Positions 57,964 to 64,000 of a DNA stretch of 64,000 nucleotides are shown piece after piece (the stretch's first letter is position 1; every line of letters starts with the position of its first letter). The position numbers were made by a program, and so were the translations under genes. Source of the stretch: Acidobacteriota bacterium (lineage in GTDB: Bacteria; Acidobacteriota; Terriglobia; Terriglobales; Acidobacteriaceae); assembly GCA_019351975.1 (NCBI GenBank), contig JABBOG010000003.1:1-64000 (forward strand), given 5' to 3'. The notes beneath the pieces are model-generated. The model did not search any database. It was not told the DNA's origin and saw nothing but the letters and a program-made list of their open reading frames with translations.

Positions 57964-59160
57964 ATGACGGACATCACATCCACCGCAACCCCCGCGCCGC
58001 TGCGCCGCACCGCCCTCCACACCACCCACCACGGCCATAAAGCACGCATGGTCGACTTCGGCGGTTGGGACATGCCCGTCCAGTACTCCGGCCTCATCGA
58101 AGAGCACATGGCCGTCCGCACCGCCGTCGGCATCTTCGACGTCTCCCACATGGGCGATATCCAACTTCGCGGCCCCAATTCCCTCAATGCCGTCCAGAAG
58201 CTCCTCATGAACGACGCCAGCAAGCTCCAGATCGGCCAGGCGCACTACTCCGCCATGCTCTACCCCAACGGCACCTTCGTCGACGACGTCATCCTCCACA
58301 AGCTCGGCGAAAACGACTACCTCATCGTCATCAACGCCGGAACCCGCGAAAAAGATATCCAGTGGGTCCGCAAAGCCATCGGCAGCATGAGCGGCGTCCA
58401 CGTCACCGACGTCAGCGACTACTACACCCAGATCGCGATCCAAGGGCCCAAAGCCGAAACCACCCTCCAGAAGCTCACGAATGCCGACCTCAAGTCCATC
58501 AAAAACTACTGGTTCACCTGGGGCAAAGTCTGCGGCATCCACAACGTCCTCATCGCACGCACCGGATATACCGGCGAAGACGGCTTCGAGATCTACATCC
58601 CCGCCGACGAACCCACCAGCGCCCGCGTCTGGTCTGAAGTTCTCGCCGCCGGCGCCGAGTTCGGCATCATTCCCTGCGGCCTCGGCGCTCGCAATACCCT
58701 GCGGCTTGAATCCGCCATGGCCCTCTACGGCCACGAAATCTCCGATACCCTCAACGTCTTCGAGGCCAACCTCGGCCGCTACTGCAAACTCGGCCGCGAG
58801 CCTGAACAGTTCGCCGATTTCATCGGTCGCGACGCCCTTCTCGCCGTCCAGCAGTCCGGCGGCCCCGCTAAACGCCTCGTCGGCCTTGAGATGATCGATC
58901 GCGGCATCGGCCGCGACGGCTACCCCGTATTCGCCCCCGACGGCGCCCTGATCGGCGAGATCACCAGCGGTTCTCCCGCTCCATTCCTCAAGAAAAACAT
59001 CGCCCTCGCCTACGTCCCCATCGCCTACACCGCGCCCGGCACCGAGCTCGGCGTCGAAATCCGCGGTCAGAAGGTCAAGGCACAAGTCGTACCCACCCCT
59101 TTCTACAAGCGGCCAAGGTCTGCTCCCAGCGCGCCTATCGTCACCGCGCCGCTCAGCTAA
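57964..59160 (+). CDS. gcvT: Glycine cleavage system T protein (aminomethyltransferase)
   Basis: Tetrahydrofolate-dependent T protein that transfers the aminomethyl carbon and releases ammonia. The 398 residues contain FGGWDMPVQYSG near 35, IFDVSHMGD near 57, NDASKLQIGQAHYS, and the Asp-containing YTGEDGFEIYIP near residue 205. The ATG at 57964 is the family start. It leads the gcv genes. No glycine riboswitch pattern was seen in the 100 bases upstream. Confidence 0.95.
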   Translation: MTDITSTATPAPLRRTALHTTHHGHKARMVDFGGWDMPVQYSGLIEEHMAVRTAVGIFDVSHMGDIQLRGPNSLNAVQKLLMNDASKLQIGQAHYSAMLYPNGTFVDDVILHKLGENDYLIVINAGTREKDIQWVRKAIGSMSGVHVTDVSDYYTQIAIQGPKAETTLQKLTNADLKSIKNYWFTWGKVCGIHNVLIARTGYTGEDGFEIYIPADEPTSARVWSEVLAAGAEFGIIPCGLGARNTLRLESAMALYGHEISDTLNVFEANLGRYCKLGREPEQFADFIGRDALLAVQQSGGPAKRLVGLEMIDRGIGRDGYPVFAPDGALIGEITSGSPAPFLKKNIALAYVPIAYTAPGTELGVEIRGQKVKAQVVPTPFYKRPRSAPSAPIVTAPLS

Positions 59161-59288
59161 CGCGCGCTTATCAGCCTGATCCGCATGCCCGGCACTCGCT
59201 TTCCACCGCCATGCTGCCTACAATTGTTGCAGGCATACGCTGCAACGCAAATGACTTAACCTGATCCAATCCAGATGACGAGGACCGC

Positions 59289-59678
59289 ATGAGCTATCCC
59301 GAAACCTACCGTTACGCTAAATCCCACGAGTGGCTGCTCCTTGAAGGCGACTGCGCCACCGTCGGCATCACCGATTACGCCCAGAGCTCCCTCGGCGATA
59401 TCGTCTTCGTCGAACTCCCCAAAGTCGGCCAGGAGATCGAAGTAGGTTCCACCTTCGGCTCCGTTGAGTCCGTCAAGGCCGTCAGCGACCTCTACTCTCC
59501 CGTCACCGGCAGCGTCACCGCAGTCAACGACAAACTCAACGACGCTCCCGACACCCTCAACAAGTCCGCCAACGACACATGGATCATCAAAGTCTCCGTC
59601 AAGAGCGCCGACGAAGCCAAAACCATGCTATCCGCAGCCGACTACGAGAAATTCGTCGCTGAAGAAACCGGCCACTAA
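59289..59678 (+). CDS. gcvH: Glycine cleavage system H protein
   Basis: 129-residue lipoyl carrier that shuttles the aminomethyl arm. The lipoylated Lys is K63 in VESVKAVSD, and the surrounding hybrid fold (YAQSSLGDIVFVELP, INDKLNDAPDTLNKS) is typical. The ATG has GAGGA before it. The gene lies 128 bases after gcvT. Confidence 0.96.
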   Translation: MSYPETYRYAKSHEWLLLEGDCATVGITDYAQSSLGDIVFVELPKVGQEIEVGSTFGSVESVKAVSDLYSPVTGSVTAVNDKLNDAPDTLNKSANDTWIIKVSVKSADEAKTMLSAADYEKFVAEETGH

Positions 59679-59816
59679 CCCAGCCCGCAGCCGCCACCAC
59701 GCCGCCGTTGCTTTTCTTTCTGTCATTCCCGTAGGGAATCTGCTTCTGCCCTTCTCTACCGAACCGTACATTCGCCCGAGAGTAACGTCAGAAACACCAC
59801 TCGAAGAGGACACTTC

Positions 59817-61220
59817 ATGCGCTACCTGCCCAAATCTCCCGCCGATCGCGAAGCCATGCTAGCCGAGATTGGTGTTCCGTCGATCGACAGCCTCTTCGAG
59901 ACAATCCCCGCCGAGTACCGCCTCACCCACGATCTCAACATCCCCCGCCAGCACTCCGAGTCCGAAATTCTCGACCGCTTCCGCGCCTTTGCCTCCAATC
60001 TCGCCAACGGTGAAATCGCCGAGCTTGCCACACAGCCGGCATCCAAGCCCTTCGCCAGCTTCCTCGGTGCCGGCGCCTACCGTCACTACCGTCCCGTCGT
60101 CATCGACTCGCTCGTCCAGCGCGGCGAATTCCTCACCAGCTACACCCCCTATCAGCCCGAGATCTCGCAAGGCACCCTTCAGGCCATGTTCGAGTTCCAG
60201 ACCATGATCTGCGAGCTCACCGGCATGGAGATCGCTAACGCCAGCATGTACGACGGCTCCACCGGCGCAGCCGAGTCCGTCCTCATGGCCTGCCGCGTCA
60301 CCGGTCGCCAGGGTGCAGTCGTCGCCCGCACCGTGCACCCCGAGTATCGCGAAGTCCTCCCCACCGTCACCAAGCATCAGGGCATCCCCATCACCGAGGT
60401 CGGCTACATCGCCGCCACCGGCCGCGTCGACCTCGCCGCGCTCGACGCCGCCATCACCGATCAGACCGCCGCCGTTCTCATCCAGTCCCCAAACTTCTTC
60501 GGCACCATAGAAGACGTCGCGACCATCGCCGAGATCGCCCACAAAAAGGGTGCGCTGCTCATCGTCTCCATCGCCGAAGCCGTCAGCCTCGGCATCGTCA
60601 AAGCCCCCGTCGAAGCCGACATCGTCTCCCTCGAAGCCCAGAGCTTCGGCGTCGCCGTTGGCTACGGTGGCCCCTACTGCGGCGTCATCGCCTGCAAGGA
60701 AAAGTTCCTCCGCCAGATGCCAGGTCGCCTCGTCGGCGAAACCAAGGACAAGAACGGCAAGCGCGGCTGGGTGCTCACCCTCAGCACCCGCGAGCAGCAC
60801 ATCCGCCGCGAAAAAGCTACATCCAACATCTGCACCAACCAGGCCCTCGTCGCACTCATGGTCACCATCTTCATGACCGTCTACGGAAAGCAGGGTCTGC
60901 GCGAGCTCGCCGAACAGAACCTCGCCAAATCAAAATATCTCCGCGACACCCTCATCGCAGCCGGTGCCACCACCCTCTTCGACGGCACGCCGCGCTTCCA
61001 CGAGTTCGTTCTCAACTCCACCGAATCCGCAGCAGCCCTCAACGAAGCGCTGCTCCAAAAACACATCATAGGCGGTCTCGCCCTGGCCAGGTGGTATCCG
61101 GAGCTAGGCCCCAACGCCACCCTCTGGTGCGCCACCGAACTCACCACAAAGGCTCAGATCGATTCAGCTGCCGCCGTCCTGCAAGCCACACACGAACCGG
61201 AAATGGCAGGAGCGAAGTAG
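59817..61220 (+). CDS. gcvPA: Glycine dehydrogenase (decarboxylating) subunit 1
   Basis: N-terminal half of the split P protein. The 467 residues show [27 protein letters not shown] at the start, and [50 protein letters not shown] near residues 75-150. It forms a heterotetramer with GcvPB and has no PLP lysine. It is separated from gcvPB by two small genes. Confidence 0.95.
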   Translation: MRYLPKSPADREAMLAEIGVPSIDSLFETIPAEYRLTHDLNIPRQHSESEILDRFRAFASNLANGEIAELATQPASKPFASFLGAGAYRHYRPVVIDSLVQRGEFLTSYTPYQPEISQGTLQAMFEFQTMICELTGMEIANASMYDGSTGAAESVLMACRVTGRQGAVVARTVHPEYREVLPTVTKHQGIPITEVGYIAATGRVDLAALDAAITDQTAAVLIQSPNFFGTIEDVATIAEIAHKKGALLIVSIAEAVSLGIVKAPVEADIVSLEAQSFGVAVGYGGPYCGVIACKEKFLRQMPGRLVGETKDKNGKRGWVLTLSTREQHIRREKATSNICTNQALVALMVTIFMTVYGKQGLRELAEQNLAKSKYLRDTLIAAGATTLFDGTPRFHEFVLNSTESAAALNEALLQKHIIGGLALARWYPELGPNATLWCATELTTKAQIDSAAAVLQATHEPEMAGAK

Positions 61221-61222
61221 CC

Positions 61223-61525
61223 ATGACCCCGCAGCGCCTTCTCAAATGCGTGCTCTGGTCTACGGCGTTTGCGATTGCCGCCTACAGCTGGGTCGCGTAT
61301 TACATCTTCTACGCGCCGGTCCAGTTTCATATTGGCGTCATCATTCCCATCGGTGCGCTCTACCTCAGTCCTGCGTCCTTCTTCCTGCTATCCAAACACT
61401 CCCTTTGGGTCGGCCACGGCTGGGTTGGCGGTATACTCCTGTTTCTTAGCGATCTGATTCTCTACTGCGCAGTCGGTCTCGCCATCGTCTGGTCTTTCCG
61501 TCTCGCCGTGGATTCGAGGCCCTGA
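61223..61525 (+). CDS. Small membrane protein inside the gcv cluster
   Basis: 100 residues with three hydrophobic segments (near 7-30, 35-55 and 66-93), starting MTPQRLLKCVLWSTAFAIAA. AGGAG stands at 9 bases before the ATG and the start lies only two bases after the gcvPA stop. It overlaps the next gene as ATGA. There is no recognised family. Confidence 0.6.
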   Translation: MTPQRLLKCVLWSTAFAIAAYSWVAYYIFYAPVQFHIGVIIPIGALYLSPASFFLLSKHSLWVGHGWVGGILLFLSDLILYCAVGLAIVWSFRLAVDSRP

Positions 61526-61884
61526 TGGACATCACTGCAATCGAAGGTCAGGAACTAGGCTCTGTCGAGTTCGTCGGCGACTACCTCCGGCTCCGCTTTG
61601 GCGAGCCCGGCACCGAGGGCCCGCTCTTCACCCTCTACGCCTGGCCGCACGTCCTCCTCGCCGACTTCTCCATAGCCTTCGGCGAGCCAGAGTACCGCAA
61701 CGCTCTCTGCGCTCAGATCGGCGAAATGGTCGCCAACGCCGCCCTCGAAGAGACCGAATCTCTCACCATTGAGTTCGAAAGCGGCACCGTCATCGCCCTC
61801 AGCCTCCGCGAAGAAGACCTCAGCGGCCCCCAGGCCGGCAGCTTCTCCGCTTCCGGCTCCACCACCGACGAGGAAGATTTTTAG
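61525..61884 (+). CDS. Small hypothetical acidic protein
   Basis: 119 residues, MDITAIEGQELGSVEFVGDY, with alternating beta-strand patterns and a low-complexity Ser/Asp tail (STTDEEDF). It looks like a small beta-rich cytoplasmic protein. The start overlaps the stop of the previous gene. I do not recognise a family. The palindromic repeat at 61922 follows its stop. Confidence 0.6.
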   Translation: MDITAIEGQELGSVEFVGDYLRLRFGEPGTEGPLFTLYAWPHVLLADFSIAFGEPEYRNALCAQIGEMVANAALEETESLTIEFESGTVIALSLREEDLSGPQAGSFSASGSTTDEEDF

Positions 61885-61921
61885 CCAGCGCACATCGGGT
61901 TTTAGCACTAGGATTTTCGTT

Positions 61922-61995
61922 TTGAAGGGGATGGGCTTCAGCCCATCCGTCACCATCAGGAAACAGCGTGGCTTTAGCCACTGAGGGAGATGCTC
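61922..61995. repeat. REP-like palindromic repeat, copy 2
   Basis: Begins TTGAAGGGG and has the perfect palindrome GGATGGGCT-TC-AGCCCATCC (61929-61948), then the hairpin GTGGCT-TT-AGCCAC and TGAGGG. Compared with the copy at 10191 both arms of the first hairpin changed together. It lies between the small gene at 61525 and gcvPB. Confidence 0.8.
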
Positions 61996-62015
61996 CCGTA
62001 AGAAAAGAGGACCAC

Positions 62016-63563
62016 ATGGCAGACAAATTCATCGGTACGCCGCGCAAGGCCACCACACACGTCAACCAGAACGAAGATCTCATCTTCGAGAAGTCCTCCT
62101 CAGGCAAAAAAGGCTACCGCCTTGCCCATCTCGACGTCCCCGCCATTGACCCCGCCACCCTCCTCGGCGACGCCGTTCGCACCGACGACCTCGGCGTCAT
62201 GCCCGAGCTCAGCGAAATCGAGATCATCCGTCACTTCACCCGCCTCAGCACCTGGAACTACGCCATCGACCTCGGCATGTATCCCCTCGGCTCCTGCACC
62301 ATGAAGTACAACCCCCGCATCAATGAGGCGGTCGCGAGACTGGAGGGCCTGGCAGAGGCCCACCCCTATCAGCCCGAGTCCCTCTCCCAGGGCGCTCTCG
62401 GCATCATGAAGCTCCTCTCCGACTGCCTCATCGAGATCACCGGCATGGACACCATCACCCTCCAGCCCGCAGCCGGCGCGCAGGGCGAGTTCACCGGTAT
62501 CCTCCTCGCCCGCGCCTACCACGAGGCCAACGGCAACCCCCGCAAGAAGATCATCATCCCCGACTCCGCCCACGGCACAAACCCCGCCACCGCCGCCATC
62601 TGCGGCTACGAGGTCGCCAACCTCAAGTCGAACAGCCTGGGCATGGTCGACCTCGCCGAGCTCGAGCGCATGGTCGACGAAGACGTCGCCGCCCTCATGC
62701 TCACCAACCCTTCCACCATCGGCGTCTTCGAGAGCGACATCCACAAGATCGCCGACATCCTCCACGCCAAAGGGGCGCTCCTCTACATGGACGGCGCCAA
62801 CATGAACGCGCTCGTGGGTAAGACCCGCCCCGGTGACTTCGGCGTCGACGTCATGCACCTCAACCTGCACAAGACCTTCTCCACACCGCACGGCGGCGGC
62901 GGCCCCGGCTCCGGCCCCGTAGCCTGCAAGAAAATCCTCGAGCCCTTCCTCCCCACACCCGTCGTCAAAACCAATCCCGACGGATCTCTCGCGCTCGACT
63001 ACAATCGTCCGCAAAGTGTGGGCAGGGTGAGGGCCTGGTACGGCAACTTCGGCATGTTCATCCGCGCCCTCGCCTACATCCTCGCCAACGGCCCCGACGG
63101 CCTCCGCCAGACCACCGAAGACGCCGTCCTCAACGCCAACTACATCCGCGCCAAGCTCGAAGGCACCTTCGATCTTCCCTACAAAACCCGCTCGCTCCAC
63201 GAGGTCGTCTTCTCCGACAAGCTCCAGGCGCGCAACGGCGTCAAAACCGGCGATATGGGCAAACGCCTCATCGACTACGGCTTCCACGCCTACACCGTCA
63301 GCTTCCCCCTCGTCGTCTCCGGTTCCATGATGATCGAGCCCACAGAGAGCGAGAGCCGCGAAGAGCTCGACCTTCTCATCGACGCTCTCAAGCAGATCGC
63401 ACGCGAGGCCGAAGAGAACCCCGAACTCGTCCAGACTGCCCCACACACCACCCGCCTCCAGCGCCTCGACGAGACCACCGCTGCGCGCAAGCCTATCCTG
63501 CGCTGGAAGGCCCCCGCCGCCAACAGCGAACTAACCCCAGGCACCGCCGCAAAGGAGTGGTAG
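62016..63563 (+). CDS. gcvPB: Glycine dehydrogenase (decarboxylating) subunit 2
   Basis: PLP-bearing half of the split P protein, releasing CO2 from glycine. The 515 residues hold the Schiff-base Lys near residue 286 in LNLHKTFST, followed by the glycine-rich GGGGPGSGPV loop, and MDGANMNAL near 260. The N-terminus KKGYRLAHLDVPA and the YPLGSCTMKYNP motif near 88-99 are typical. The start ATG at 62016 has AGAGGA before it. An upstream start would read through the repeat. Confidence 0.95.
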   Translation: MADKFIGTPRKATTHVNQNEDLIFEKSSSGKKGYRLAHLDVPAIDPATLLGDAVRTDDLGVMPELSEIEIIRHFTRLSTWNYAIDLGMYPLGSCTMKYNPRINEAVARLEGLAEAHPYQPESLSQGALGIMKLLSDCLIEITGMDTITLQPAAGAQGEFTGILLARAYHEANGNPRKKIIIPDSAHGTNPATAAICGYEVANLKSNSLGMVDLAELERMVDEDVAALMLTNPSTIGVFESDIHKIADILHAKGALLYMDGANMNALVGKTRPGDFGVDVMHLNLHKTFSTPHGGGGPGSGPVACKKILEPFLPTPVVKTNPDGSLALDYNRPQSVGRVRAWYGNFGMFIRALAYILANGPDGLRQTTEDAVLNANYIRAKLEGTFDLPYKTRSLHEVVFSDKLQARNGVKTGDMGKRLIDYGFHAYTVSFPLVVSGSMMIEPTESESREELDLLIDALKQIAREAEENPELVQTAPHTTRLQRLDETTAARKPILRWKAPAANSELTPGTAAKEW

Positions 63564-63889
63564 TGGCTGACAGCCCGGCCAGCCCGAAGCCGCCCACGCC
63601 TCTCTATCGCCACGGCGACGTCTTCCACGCCCGCGCCCCAGAGCTCGAGCGCGAAGAGTTCATGCGCGGTGAAGCCGGTGGCCGTCTCGCCGTGGCTCTC
63701 GATGTCCTCACCGACGCTCTCATCCTCGTCGGCCAACACGGCGTCTACTGCGCCAGCGAGCGCAACCCCGCCGTCCCCAAGATGGACCTTCAGGCCGTCC
63801 TCGCGGGCATCGGCGGAGCCAAAGACCTCATCTCCTCCGCCCTCCTCAAACTCAACGAAGACTCCGAAGCACGCCGTCGAAACCCTTGA
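63563..63889 (+). CDS. Hypothetical protein coupled to gcvPB
   Basis: 108 residues from a GTG at 63563, whose first base is the last of the gcvPB stop (GTAGTG); AAAGGAG stands before it. The sequence VADSPASPKPPTPLYRHGDV leads to a helical part (EFMRGEAGGRLAVALDVLTDAL) and ends in a basic tail. No family is recognised, but the overlap and codon choice support a real gene that is translated with gcvPB. Confidence 0.6.
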   Translation: MADSPASPKPPTPLYRHGDVFHARAPELEREEFMRGEAGGRLAVALDVLTDALILVGQHGVYCASERNPAVPKMDLQAVLAGIGGAKDLISSALLKLNEDSEARRRNP

Positions 63890-63894
63890 CGCAC

Positions 63895-64000
63895 TTACTT
63901 CTTCGCTTCGATCTTCACCGAGACGTCGGTAGTCTCCCACTTCACATGCAGCTCCGTGGAGTCCTTCGTCGTATTCTCAAAACTGATCGTCATCGACTCT
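63895..64000 (-). CDS. C-terminal part of a DUF2911-like protein (partial)
   Basis: The last 34 residues read ESMTISFENTTKDSTELHVK onward to EAKK and stop at 63895; the rest is beyond the window. Alternating beta strands and the ending VKWETTDVSVKIEA are like the C-terminus of DUF2911 proteins, which are periplasmic or exported. Too little is visible to be sure. Confidence 0.5.
   Translation of the reverse strand, partial: ESMTISFENTTKDSTELHVKWETTDVSVKIEAKK

Noticed and set aside
62100-63446. Minus-strand frame of 448 codons over gcvPB
   Set aside because: Val/Gly/Asp-rich shadow; gcvPB is certain on the other strand.

Overview
The window is a GC-rich bacterial chromosome segment packed with ordinary housekeeping and carbohydrate genes. 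No rRNA, tRNA, CRISPR array, transposase or prophage gene was found. C-rich third codon positions, the omega-subunit sequence, the GlgE/TreS-maltokinase system and the split glycine decarboxylase (GcvPA/GcvPB) suggest a soil Acidobacteriota of the Terriglobia type (Granulicella, Terriglobus or Edaphobacter-like). That placement is inferred from family resemblance, not from a marker gene comparison.

Layout. 0.2-4.3 kb: haem-export/cytochrome c maturation genes (ccmA, ccmB, ccmC, a ccmD-like peptide) with a ybaK-type deacylase between ccmA and ccmB, ending in a beta-propeller lipoprotein. 4.4-9.2 kb: yihY, queG, uxaC and recA, the last with a recognisable promoter and a palindrome at its start site. 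9.4-17.9 kb: queuosine-precursor transporter, ispG, riboflavin synthase, a mycofactocin-type SDR, a TPR protein, a large beta-propeller lipoprotein, an acyl-CoA thioesterase and an Mrp/ApbC ATPase. 18.1-21.9 kb: hrcA-grpE-dnaJ, then rsmE. 22.4-30.5 kb: thiolase, a GT87-type membrane glycosyltransferase, sdaA, yifB/comM, rpoZ and rho.

30.6-41.0 kb holds the first half of an alpha-glucan/trehalose system: glgE, a GH15 hydrolase, treY-treZ, a NUDIX hydrolase and an exported MetX-like alpha/beta hydrolase. This part uses visibly more A/T-ending codons than the rest. 41.0-46.6 kb holds a VWA protein and an AAA+ ATPase of the MoxR/Mg-chelatase kind, separated by an EmrB-type exporter and a methyltransferase. 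46.8-56.4 kb holds an MscS channel, a TreS-maltokinase fusion, an unusual retaining-glycosyltransferase-like protein, a membrane protein related to mechanosensitive channels, an MHS-type transporter and glgC. 57-63.9 kb holds small proteins and the glycine cleavage genes gcvT-gcvH-gcvPA-(two small genes)-gcvPB.

How the genes fit together. Trehalose can be isomerised to maltose and phosphorylated by the TreS-Mak fusion; GlgE then extends alpha-1,4-glucan from maltose-1-phosphate, and TreY/TreZ cut glucan back to trehalose. GlgC supplies ADP-glucose. With two membrane proteins of the mechanosensitive type beside TreS, the region reads as an osmolyte and storage-glucan hub. Several intergenic spaces carry short tandem repeats (21 bp or 7 bp units) and two families of dispersed palindromic repeats.
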